A stretch of DNA of 64,000 nucleotides from Alicyclobacillus mali (GTDB lineage Bacteria; Bacillota; Bacilli; Alicyclobacillales; Alicyclobacillaceae): the NCBI RefSeq assembly GCF_017329565.1, contig NZ_JAFMTT010000014.1. One strand, written 5' to 3'. Within the stretch, counting starts at the first letter, position 1, and each line of letters begins with the position of its first letter. Positions 15,909-23,498 of the stretch are shown piece after piece. The notes beneath the pieces were generated by a model, which saw only the letters and a program-made list of their open reading frames with translations, had not been told where the DNA came from and did no database searches. The translations under genes and the position numbers were made by a program.

Positions 15909-16295
15909 TCAGGACGAGCGCCGCTTCGCCGCATTCCAAGCCATGATCCCGCCCGTGAGATTGCGGACGTCCCGAAAACCGTGGCGTGCGAGCCATTTCG
16001 CCGCGCGAGCGCTCCGCGCACCGGAGCGGCACATGACGATCACGGGCTTATCCTTGTCCAGCTCAGCGCTGCGATTCGGCAACTCGCCAAGTGGAATGTT
16101 CTTGAAGCCCTGAATGTGACCGCCTCGAAATTCCGAAGGCTCCCGCACATCGACGAGCTGCGCGCCGGACTTTTTGCCCCGGAGCAGATCCTTCAACTCA
16201 TCTGCCGAGATCGGCCGAACGCCCTTGGCCGGCAACGACCGCCAAACCCACAGACCCACAATGGCCACGACCGCAATGATCCAAATCCACGACAT
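15909..16295 (-). CDS. Membrane-anchored rhodanese-like sulfurtransferase
   Basis: 128 residues. One N-terminal transmembrane helix (WIWIIAVVAIVGLWVW) precedes a single rhodanese domain with DVREPSEFRGGHIQG and the active-site loop MCRSGARSARAA (C89). Similar to YqhL of Bacillus. It takes sulfane sulfur on the cysteine. The domain probably faces the cytoplasm, since the short N-terminus has no positive charge and the helix is followed by RS/K residues. First gene of the operon; the promoter carries a CsoR/CstR-like dyad. Confidence 0.92.
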   Translation of the reverse strand: MSWIWIIAVVAIVGLWVWRSLPAKGVRPISADELKDLLRGKKSGAQLVDVREPSEFRGGHIQGFKNIPLGELPNRSAELDKDKPVIVMCRSGARSARAAKWLARHGFRDVRNLTGGIMAWNAAKRRSS

Positions 16296-16326
16296 CGACT
16301 ATCTCACTCCTTGTAGGCTCGCCTTC

Positions 16327-16342
16327 ATACCTTACTGGGTAT
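16327..16342. promoter_or_regulatory. CsoR/CstR-like operator
   Basis: ATACC-TTACTG-GGTAT directly downstream of the -10 of the rhodanese promoter. The ATACC(C)...GGTAT dyad resembles operators of the CsoR/CstR repressors, the latter controlling sulfurtransferase operons in response to persulfides. No csoR-like gene is in the window. Confidence 0.4.
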
Positions 16343-16371
16343 AGTATAAGACAACGCAGGCAAAACGACAA
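16343..16371 (-). promoter_or_regulatory. Promoter of the rhodanese operon
   Basis: TTGTCG, 17 bases, TATACT on the minus strand, about 50 bp before the rhodanese start. Confidence 0.65.
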
Positions 16372-16397
16372 GCGGCCGCATGGAACACATCGGCCGC
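16372..16397 (-). terminator. Terminator of the ABC operon
   Basis: GCGGCCG and CGGCCGC with a 12-base loop, then CTTGTCGTTTT on the minus strand; the T-rich tail also holds the -35 of the rhodanese promoter. Confidence 0.5.
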
Positions 16398-16432
16398 ATT
16401 GCCATGATTGCACCAGTATGCGCGCCTCGCCT

Positions 16433-17962
16433 CTAAGGGGAAATCAGGCGCCGCGCAGCCGTGCGGAGACGAGGCGCAAGTGCCATGGCCGCGACGGCGA
16501 GAAACGCCACGGCCGCCCCCGCGACCTTCGGCCAGGCGACGGTGTCGAACCAGGTCACCACGCGTCCGCCTTCGACGAACCACACGCCCGCCAAGAAGAT
16601 CTCGAGCGAAAACCAGGCGAACCTATCGCCTCGCTCGGAGCAAACCGTCCAGGCCGCCGACCAAACGGTGTTCCACGTTCCCACGAGGACGCTGACGAGC
16701 CACGCCAGAAGAGCCTCGCGCAGGTCCGCGCCCCCAGTCAGGTGAGCCGCTTCCAGATGCGCCCAAAGCACCACGCCGCCCAGCACACCCGCGGCGAGCC
16801 ACAGCCATGTGCTTACACTTTCGGCCAGTGCAAATCCGGCGATCACGCCCTCCTTGCGCACGGGCCAGCCCCGCATCCAGTCGCCGAGGTGTTCGAGAAG
16901 ACTCGCCACCGCGAAGCCGCAAAACATCGACCACAGCCACGCGCCGCCGAGCATGCCACCCTCGAGACGGGTGAACAGGAGATGAGCATCGCGAGACGTC
17001 CACCCCAGCGCCACCAACGCCACAAACACGCTGGCAGGGCCGAAGAGGAGGACCACCGCGGCCCTCCAAGCCGGTCTGGCACCGCCAGGCCACAGCACGC
17101 GCCCAAGTCCCATCCGAAAGATGAACATGGCGGTGCGGACGAGATTCGCGCTGAATGATTTGACCTGCGGGTGCGAACCGCGGGCGCTCGAATTGGCGTC
17201 GAACCGGTGCATGAAGCGCCGCGACGATTCCGCTTTTTCAGGACGGATGCGCTCCACCTCGTCCCCTGCTGCAACGATCCACGTGCCGCGGGCGAGACAA
17301 CGCGTGCCGACGGCGGCAGCGACCACGCCATACGCCGCGTAGACCGCCCCAAACACCAGCCAACTCTCGTGCGTTTCGGACAGGGGACCGCGCCTGGCCA
17401 CGTCGTCGCATAGGAAGACGATCAAGCCCGACCCAATCATATCGCCTAACGTTCCCATCCAGCGATAGGCCGAGCTTCGCAGCGCGGAGAGAACCGCCGA
17501 GACACAGGCGAGACCCATGCATATCAGGGCTGCCGCTGCGAGGAGTGAAAGCAAAGTACCGAGAACCTGAGGATTGCGCATCAGCCCATACGCGGCGCTG
17601 ACGGCGGCGGAGAGGGCTGCGCCAAGAAGGAACCAGCCGCAAAGCCGCGCGTACGCCACCGCGGCGCGAACGCACACCACCGTCAAGCGCGAATATGGAA
17701 GCATCGCCGTCGCACCGAGTCCGTCTCCCGTCCCGGCGCGCACGAGAGAAAAAGAACCGAAGAGGAGCCAGATGGTGAACGACGCGAGTCCGACGCGATT
17801 CGGCGAAGCGGAGGTGCTCGCCGAGATGGTCAGGCCCGCGGCCAGCGATACCCCCGCCGCGACGAGGATCCACACGAGTCGCCGCTTCCATGGACGCTGG
17901 CCTCCCCTTTCCCTGGACCACTCGAACCGCCACAGGGCGAGCCATCGATCCGCGTGCGTCAC
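16433..17962 (-). CDS. ABC transporter permease, large polytopic membrane protein
   Basis: 509 residues with many hydrophobic helices in two halves separated by a charged loop at about 225-275. Examples are WILVAAGVSLAAGLTI near the start, LLSLLAAAALICMGLACVSAV, and WLWLAAGVLGGVVLWA later. There is no ATPase motif. The ATG overlaps the stop of the ATPase gene by four bases. This gives a YtrA-regulator/ATPase/permease exporter set of the kind that Firmicutes use against membrane-active compounds; the substrate is not known. I do not recognise a named family. Confidence 0.75.
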   Translation of the reverse strand: MTHADRWLALWRFEWSRERGGQRPWKRRLVWILVAAGVSLAAGLTISASTSASPNRVGLASFTIWLLFGSFSLVRAGTGDGLGATAMLPYSRLTVVCVRAAVAYARLCGWFLLGAALSAAVSAAYGLMRNPQVLGTLLSLLAAAALICMGLACVSAVLSALRSSAYRWMGTLGDMIGSGLIVFLCDDVARRGPLSETHESWLVFGAVYAAYGVVAAAVGTRCLARGTWIVAAGDEVERIRPEKAESSRRFMHRFDANSSARGSHPQVKSFSANLVRTAMFIFRMGLGRVLWPGGARPAWRAAVVLLFGPASVFVALVALGWTSRDAHLLFTRLEGGMLGGAWLWSMFCGFAVASLLEHLGDWMRGWPVRKEGVIAGFALAESVSTWLWLAAGVLGGVVLWAHLEAAHLTGGADLREALLAWLVSVLVGTWNTVWSAAWTVCSERGDRFAWFSLEIFLAGVWFVEGGRVVTWFDTVAWPKVAGAAVAFLAVAAMALAPRLRTAARRLISP

Positions 17963-18657
17963 GGCGAAAACACCTCCCGGTAGCGCGAGGCGACCGACAG
18001 GCCGCGCGCACGGATGGCTTCGGCCGTCTCGTCCGCTGCAATGGAGCCGTCTTTCAGGAAAAGGACGCGATCGAAGAGCGGCTCAAACTCGCGGACGTCG
18101 TGCGTGGCGACGATGACCGTGCGGCTCCCGTCACCGCACTCCCGGACGATGGCGGACGCGATGGTCTCCCGCGACAACAGGTCGATGCCCGTGAATGGCT
18201 CGTCGAGGAGCACGACGGGCGCCTCGCGCGCGAGGCACGTGAGGAGCACTACGCGCACTCCCTCGCCGCGCGAGAGGCGGGCGATGGGGCGGTCGAGGCG
18301 CAGGGCGAGATCGTCCACGAGGCGGCGCTCGCGTTCCTCGCTCCAGTCGGGATAGAGCCGGCGAGCATGGATGATCCACTCGCCGATGGTCAGCCAGCCG
18401 GGGAGATGTCCCCGCTCGGGCAAGAGCGCGGTGTGCCGCAGCGTTCGCCAGCCCGGCGGCTCGCCGAGCACCCGGATGCGGCCCGCTTCGGGTGCTAGGA
18501 CGCCCGCAAGGATGCGCAAGAGCGTCGTCTTGCCCGCGCCGTTGGGCCCAAGAAGCCCCACCATTTCGCCGACCGGAATGCGCACGGTCACGTCGCGAAG
18601 GATGGGGAGCCTGGCAAACGTGAACCCCACGCCGTCACACTCGATGGCTGCCTGCAT
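17959..18657 (-). CDS. ABC transporter ATP-binding protein
   Basis: 232 residues. Walker A GPNGAGKTT, Walker B VVLLDEP and the H-loop ATHDV are intact. The signature is LSRGEGVR instead of LSGGQ, and the Q-loop region ALLPERGHLPG is also unusual. Both changes occur in the export-type ATPases beside YtrA regulators. The start MQAAIECDG at 18657 has GGAGAGG upstream and lies 23 bases inside the regulator gene, so translation is coupled. Confidence 0.92.
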   Translation of the reverse strand: MQAAIECDGVGFTFARLPILRDVTVRIPVGEMVGLLGPNGAGKTTLLRILAGVLAPEAGRIRVLGEPPGWRTLRHTALLPERGHLPGWLTIGEWIIHARRLYPDWSEERERRLVDDLALRLDRPIARLSRGEGVRVVLLTCLAREAPVVLLDEPFTGIDLLSRETIASAIVRECGDGSRTVIVATHDVREFEPLFDRVLFLKDGSIAADETAEAIRARGLSVASRYREVFSP

Positions 18658-19054
18658 CGTCGTCCTCTCCTCCCCCCGCTTCGGCGCCCAGCCGAAGCAA
18701 ATCTTCCACGCGCATGCCGAGATCGGCCGCGACGCGCCGCACGTGTTCAAACGCCTGCCGCGCAATGCGGGCCTGGGCCCGCGCATCAACCCCCGAACTG
18801 CGCGCCACGAATGTGCCCTGGCCGCGAAACGTCTCGAGCAGCCCGTCCTGCTCCAGCTCGGCGTACGCGCGCATGACGGTGTTGGGCGTCACGCGTAGAC
18901 TGGCGGCGAGATCGCGCACAGAGGGCAGGCGCGTCCCGCCTGGCAGGCGCGAGGCGGCGATTTCGACCCGGATGCGGTGCGCAATCTGCTCATACAGCGG
19001 CTGCGACGGATCGAGCTCCCACGCGGGAGGTTGCCAAGGCGGATCCAACGTCAT
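18635..19054 (-). CDS. GntR-family repressor, YtrA subfamily
   Basis: 139 residues. The winged helix (SQPLYEQIAHRIRVEIAASR ... VRDLAASLRVTPNTVMRAYAELEQDGLLET) covers residues 18-85, and only a short helical tail follows, the YtrA hallmark. Such proteins repress their own operon with adjacent ABC genes until a cell-wall or membrane stress occurs. The start MTLDPPW at 19054 has GAGGGGGG upstream. The operator-like dyad upstream completes the autoregulated set. Confidence 0.93.
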   Translation of the reverse strand: MTLDPPWQPPAWELDPSQPLYEQIAHRIRVEIAASRLPGGTRLPSVRDLAASLRVTPNTVMRAYAELEQDGLLETFRGQGTFVARSSGVDARAQARIARQAFEHVRRVAADLGMRVEDLLRLGAEAGGGEDDDAGSHRV

Positions 19055-19086
19055 GGCGGTCCCCCCTCGCAGCCTTGAATGTGTTA

Positions 19087-19111
19087 AGTGTATTAAATCA
19101 CATGATACACT
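19087..19111. promoter_or_regulatory. YtrA-type operator
   Basis: AGTGTAT and ATACACT are perfect arms 11 bases apart, 33 bp upstream of the YtrA-like gene. YtrA-type regulators bind AGTGTA...TACACT dyads, so this is the likely autoregulatory site. Confidence 0.65.
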
Positions 19112-19136
19112 CAGGCCGCAATCCCCCGCGACCTGT

Positions 19137-19176
19137 GACAAGGCGGCCGAAGGCCGGGGCCCGGCCATGCCTTGTC
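19137..19176 (-). terminator. Possible terminator of the lipoprotein genes
   Basis: GACAAGGC and GCCTTGTC flank an inner GC-rich dyad (GGCCG...CGGCC). No T-run follows. It lies about 60 bp after the stop of the last lipoprotein gene. Confidence 0.3.
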
Positions 19177-19236
19177 GCAAGCTGCTTCGAGCCGAACCTC
19201 GGCCAGACCTGTTCACGCGAGCGCAGCGAATGGGCG

Positions 19237-20568
19237 TCACCCCTTCAGCCAGTAGGCATCTCCGCGGACGACATACCCAGGCAGCGCCAAGGGCGGATGG
19301 TGATGAAACCGGGCGAGCACGGCCTGTGCCGAGATGGCGCCCATGTTTTCGGCATCCCAGTCGAGCGGCGACTGCATGATGGCTACCACTTCTTCCGCGA
19401 GCTCGTTGCGCTCAGCATCCACCGAGCTCTTTGCCGGATAGGGAAACATGAGCGACCAGAGCATATCGGGCGGCAAGCTGCCGTGATTCACGAGGGTCGG
19501 ATACAGGTTCCACGCCAATAGCTTGCCCGTCCGATACTCGGAAAAGGGCGGTACACCCGGAACGCTCACGCCCACCAAACTGTCCCAGTAGCTGGCGAGC
19601 GACTGCGCCGCCAACTCCACATCCAGGTTGAGCGCGTCGAGCGCTGCTTGGCCAGTGGACTCAACGTACGCCGAATCGGGCACTTGAATGATGGGAGCCT
19701 GAATGCGGAGGACATCCGCATGGGCCGGGATGGCGGGCTTGGCCGGAAAAGATCCGATCCACTCACCCACCCCCACATCCACCCTGTCGCCCTGGACTGC
19801 AAAGGAGGGCACCGTGAGATTCGGGGTGACCATCTCGATATACGATCCGATGGAGTAGCTGCGTGGAATGGCGTACTGGACGGCCTGACCCGTTTTCGTA
19901 TTGAACGCGACGAGGCGGTCCCACGTGCGATAACCCCACAGCGTCGCAGACGTGCCCCCTGGGAGTGGCGGCGACTCAGGCCCCTTGAGAGCCACCCAGA
20001 CCCAGTCCCCCACCTGGCCCAGAATAAGATTGTCCCACGCCCCTGGTGCGAAAGACGCTGGCGTCATGTCCGATCCATACATGGGAATGGCCGGTGGCCA
20101 CGGGGGTCCCGGTCGGGTGCCCATTCGCACCGAGACCTCCACGGGATGCCCGCCCGTCGGCCATTGGTAGGGGAAGACCAGCTGTACCGATCCGTTGTAG
20201 CGGGATTGGGCGCGCGAAGGCATCGTGCCGGCGCGCGTCAACACACCGGTGGCCGGTGTGAACCAGGCCACGTCCCACGTCTTCGCAAAGGTGACGCCCT
20301 CGCCCTGGAAGCGATCGTCCCGAATCCACAGTTTCAGCCGACCCTTGCCCGGGCGAATCCCCGCGATCACGGCCATGTCGCCGTACATCGACGCAAGGGG
20401 CACAAAGTACCATCCCATCTCACCATGGCTGACGGACGTCCCCTGACCCGCCTGCCCCGTCGACGGCGTCATCGTGATGGATGTCGTTTCCGAAGGCGCG
20501 GTTCCACACCCCGACACAGAGAGGACACACGCCAAGACAGCGCCCATAGTCCAACTCGTTCGTCCCAC
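19237..20568 (-). CDS. Lipoprotein of unknown function, paralogue of the next upstream gene
   Basis: 443 residues. The signal peptide ends in the lipobox VSGC, leaving a mature CGTAPSETTSITM start. The body shares many blocks with the neighbour at 20678-22114: GWY(F/A)VP, MYGD(M/L)AVIAGI, AWFTPATG, WDN(L/V)ILGQVGDW, WDRLVAFN, AV(Q/E)YAIPRSY, PSFA, SLASYWD, LPPD(M/L)LWSL, ALPGYV. It is thus a tandem duplicate. Start is GTG with GGAGG at seven bases. The mature protein is rich in Trp, Pro and Gly, like an extracellular beta-structured protein. No enzyme motif is seen. Confidence 0.8.
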   Translation of the reverse strand: MGRTSWTMGAVLACVLSVSGCGTAPSETTSITMTPSTGQAGQGTSVSHGEMGWYFVPLASMYGDMAVIAGIRPGKGRLKLWIRDDRFQGEGVTFAKTWDVAWFTPATGVLTRAGTMPSRAQSRYNGSVQLVFPYQWPTGGHPVEVSVRMGTRPGPPWPPAIPMYGSDMTPASFAPGAWDNLILGQVGDWVWVALKGPESPPLPGGTSATLWGYRTWDRLVAFNTKTGQAVQYAIPRSYSIGSYIEMVTPNLTVPSFAVQGDRVDVGVGEWIGSFPAKPAIPAHADVLRIQAPIIQVPDSAYVESTGQAALDALNLDVELAAQSLASYWDSLVGVSVPGVPPFSEYRTGKLLAWNLYPTLVNHGSLPPDMLWSLMFPYPAKSSVDAERNELAEEVVAIMQSPLDWDAENMGAISAQAVLARFHHHPPLALPGYVVRGDAYWLKG

Positions 20569-20677
20569 GTCGAGACCTCCAATTCAGCGGCGGATCGACC
20601 GTCCAGTCAGTCTCCAGCCGGAGGCTCAGGCCCCTGGTCCACACGCGCGCATGAAGCTTCCGGATCACAAACGCGGT

Positions 20678-22114
20678 TTAAGACGCCGGCACGTACAGGT
20701 GATTTCGGATCACGTACCCGGGAAGCGCGATGGGAGGATTGCCGTGAAACTGCGCCACGACCTGCTTCGGCGTCAGAGTCAGCACGCCGTATGCGTCCGC
20801 CTGCAGGCGGCTCTGCAGCATGTTCAGGATGGCGCGGCCCATTTGTTGGCGCTCCGCGTCGCTTTGCGATCCGGCCGGGAACGGGAAGCATAGGCTCCAG
20901 AGCAAATCGGGCGGCAGATCGCCGTGATTGAGGATGGCCAGCTCCTGGTTCCACGCGCGCATCTTGCCGGTCTGATACGCCGAAAGCGGCGGTACGCCAG
21001 GCACATGCGCCCCCATCTCCGTATCCCAGTAGCTCGCGAGGAATTCCGCCGCCTGGCGCTCATCCGCCGCAAGGTCCTCCAGGGCGGCCCGGCCCTCCTG
21101 CGCCACGTACGAACCGCTCGCCGCCACGCGTATCGGGCTCGCGGCGCGCACCACCGTCGGTGCCCCTGCCGCTTCCGGCACAGCCGGGAAGCATCCCACC
21201 CATTCGCCCACCGCGACATAGACGCGATTTCCCACGCAGGCGAACGAAGGCAAGACGGCATTCGGCGTCACCATATCCACCCAACTGCCGTAACCGTAGC
21301 TCCGAGGAATGGCGTACTCGACTGCCTGGCCTGTCACGACGTCAAACGCGACGAGCCGATCCCACGTGCGGAATCCCCACGTGATGGGCCACGCGTGCGG
21401 GGAAAACGGCGGATCCTTGGGCCCCTTCAGCGCCACCCAAATCCAGTCCCCGACCTGGCCTAGAATGACATTGTCCCACGATCCCGGCGGCAGCGACTCA
21501 GGATTGACGAGCGAGCCGTAGGTTGGAATGCCCGAAGGCCACTTCGCCGCGGGCTTCCCGCCCAACTGGACCGTCACCGGCACAGGCACGAATCCGCTCG
21601 GGAAGTCGCTCGAGAACTCGAGATGAACGGGCCCCGCATACGTGCGCTGCGTTTGCGCAGGCAGGCTGCCCGCGGGTTGGAGCGCTCCGGTGGCCGGCGT
21701 GAACCACGCGGCGGCCCAGCGGTGACTCGCGATCCACCCCTCGCGGTTGCGGACTTCCACGCGCACCGTGATGCGCAGGCGCGCACCCTCCGGATCGATG
21801 CCCGCGATCACGGCGAGATCGCCGTAAACCTGGCCGATGGGCACCGCGTACCAGCCGACGGCAGGCGCGGGCGAAACCTCGGCGGCCCCAGTTCTCGCGG
21901 GCTGCGATTCCGAGGCGGCGGTTGCGGCTTGCGCCGCGTCACCTGCTTGAGCGGATTTGGATGTCGACGCGGGTGCTGGCTGCGCAGTGGAGCTTACGGC
22001 GCGATGTTGGACACTCGCCGCCCCGCTCGGCTCGCCATCAGGAGATGAACCGCACCCCGCGAGGAGCGCGCTTAGTGCCATTACGCATGAGGCGGTGCTT
22101 ACGACCTTTTTCAT
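20678..22114 (-). CDS. Lipoprotein of unknown function with Ala/Ser-rich linker
   Basis: 478 residues. MKKVVSTASCVMALSALLAG and a lipobox cysteine at position 21 are a clear lipoprotein signal. A low-complexity Ala/Ser/Gln/Pro linker (about 25-80) then tethers the folded part away from the membrane. The folded part is paralogous to the downstream lipoprotein. GGAGGG precedes the ATG by about nine bases; the frame is open to 22315 but the extension lacks a signal peptide. Both products should sit on the outer face of the membrane of an acid-exposed cell. Role unknown. Confidence 0.82.
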   Translation of the reverse strand: MKKVVSTASCVMALSALLAGCGSSPDGEPSGAASVQHRAVSSTAQPAPASTSKSAQAGDAAQAATAASESQPARTGAAEVSPAPAVGWYAVPIGQVYGDLAVIAGIDPEGARLRITVRVEVRNREGWIASHRWAAAWFTPATGALQPAGSLPAQTQRTYAGPVHLEFSSDFPSGFVPVPVTVQLGGKPAAKWPSGIPTYGSLVNPESLPPGSWDNVILGQVGDWIWVALKGPKDPPFSPHAWPITWGFRTWDRLVAFDVVTGQAVEYAIPRSYGYGSWVDMVTPNAVLPSFACVGNRVYVAVGEWVGCFPAVPEAAGAPTVVRAASPIRVAASGSYVAQEGRAALEDLAADERQAAEFLASYWDTEMGAHVPGVPPLSAYQTGKMRAWNQELAILNHGDLPPDLLWSLCFPFPAGSQSDAERQQMGRAILNMLQSRLQADAYGVLTLTPKQVVAQFHGNPPIALPGYVIRNHLYVPAS

Positions 22115-22175
22115 GGAGCAACCCTCCATGCCGACGCGCCGGGATCTCCGCAAAGGAGCTGGCGCGGGAAGCGAA

Positions 22176-23054
22176 TTAAGACGCATGCGCGACGGACAAC
22201 TCGTAGTTGAGGATGGTGGTCTCCAGGGCGTGCGGGACGCCCCGAATCTCCTCCTGGATGAAGGCCCAGTTGACGTTCGGACCATGCACAAAGATGGCAA
22301 GGCCGTTCGTGCCATCTGCTAGCTCATACGCTAGGACATTCGGGTTCAGAAGAACGCGGGCGGCAAAGGTCGGCGACGTCACAGGGCCAAAGTTCTGGGC
22401 GTCCTGCGGCAACAGCTGCTGCCAGTTCGGAAAGTACGCCATGACGTCCTCGTCGATGCTACCCATAGCCGTGTCGATGAAGAACGTGAGCGCGCCCGTG
22501 CCGTCCTCGCTCTCGAGGTCAATGGCGTCGGAGGCATCGGCGCCAACGCCAGCGCGGGTGACCCACCAGCCGCGCGGTCCCAGCAGTTCCACGCCACCGT
22601 CATTCATGCCGTCATTCATGAAGTACACGCACAGGTCTGCCGTTTGGCCCGAAGGGATGGTGAAGTGAACCGGGCGAAATCCTCCCGGCGGATACGGCAA
22701 AAGCGGCTGCGTGGGCGTGATCCCGTACTGCGCATTCACAATGGGCACGACGGGGATGCGCACCTGCTGTCCGTCGCGCCCGATGAAGAGCACCGAATTT
22801 TCGTCGTTCAGGAGGCTCTCATTGGCAGTGGACGCCGGTTGGGAAGACCTCCCGGTCTCTTGGGCTGTGGCGTTGGCCGGTGCGGACGATTTTTTGGGCT
22901 CCGCCGCATGCGTCGGATGCGCCGTGGTCTCGGGCTTGGATGCGTTCGCGACGTGCTCCACGGATGACTGCGGAGGACCGCCGCATCCCGCGAGGGAGGT
23001 GGCGAGCGCACCCACCAGCGCGAACAAGCGCGCATTGCGTCGCACGCCGGCCAT
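22176..23054 (-). CDS. Third lipoprotein of the cluster, different fold
   Basis: 292 residues from MAGVRRNARLFALVGALATS, ending in the lipobox LAGC. A Ser/Ala/Thr linker of about 60 residues follows. The body (LFIGRDGQQVRIPVVPIVNA, PPGGFRPVHFTIPSGQTADL, YELADGTNGLAIFVHGPNVNW) shows no blocks of the two paralogues. The ATG at 23054 gives the best signal peptide; only a weak GGAAG lies upstream, and a GTG 45 bases earlier is an alternative. Same strand and spacing as the other two, so probably one unit. Unknown function. Confidence 0.75.
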   Translation of the reverse strand: MAGVRRNARLFALVGALATSLAGCGGPPQSSVEHVANASKPETTAHPTHAAEPKKSSAPANATAQETGRSSQPASTANESLLNDENSVLFIGRDGQQVRIPVVPIVNAQYGITPTQPLLPYPPGGFRPVHFTIPSGQTADLCVYFMNDGMNDGGVELLGPRGWWVTRAGVGADASDAIDLESEDGTGALTFFIDTAMGSIDEDVMAYFPNWQQLLPQDAQNFGPVTSPTFAARVLLNPNVLAYELADGTNGLAIFVHGPNVNWAFIQEEIRGVPHALETTILNYELSVAHAS

Positions 23055-23375
23055 CCGCGCGCGCTTCCACGCGGATGGGATCTTCGAAGGTGGTAGCCGA
23101 TTCACATGGAACGTCTCCCGTGCGCGGACGCATTCGCTCGCGTCCGCCAAAATCGCCGAAGATAAGAGAAGGTTCGACAACGCCACGAGAAATCCTCTCG
23201 CCCGAGGAAACAAGGCCCATGGAAACCGAGGACGATGTGCGGTGGATGACGTTACGAGTCGTTTCCGCGGCGATGAAGATGGGGCGACACAGATGTGGAA
23301 AGATAGAGGAATGCCGCATGAATGCTTGCGATCACGACTTTGGAAGACCCAAGCCCACTTGGCACACAAAGCCAA

Positions 23376-23411
23376 GCAGAGCAGTTGACCCAAGAGGGTC
23401 AGCTGCCCTGC
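23376..23411 (-). terminator. Hairpin at the left flank, likely former tRNA-operon terminator
   Basis: GCAG-GCAG-TGACCC pairs with GGGTCA-CTGC-CTGC with two single mismatches and a TCTT loop on the minus strand. It sits 15 bp beyond the left repeat, where the tRNA-Thr 3' end would lie if the island were removed. It can also stop the defence operon. Confidence 0.5.
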
Positions 23412-23425
23412 TCGCGAGGAAACCC

Positions 23426-23439
23426 ATGGAGCCACCTGT
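23426..23439. repeat. Left att-like direct repeat of the island
   Basis: ATGGAGCCACCTGT, identical to 40519-40532, where 13 of the 14 bases are the 3' end (with CCA) of tRNA-Thr. Confidence 0.75.
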
Positions 23440-23498
23440 GAGTTGGCATCGACACTGTCCTCCAAATCCCTGCACCGCAAACACAGCCTGACGCCCAG

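Larger units (their letters stand above)
23055..23498. other. Gene-free stretch at the left border of the island
   Basis: No convincing coding frame. It holds an 8-bp hairpin (GCGGACGC/GCGTCCGC, 23124-23147), a long imperfect hairpin at 23376-23411, and the left copy of the 14-bp repeat at 23426-23439. The last 60 bp lie between this repeat and the stop of the defence operon. Confidence 0.7.
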
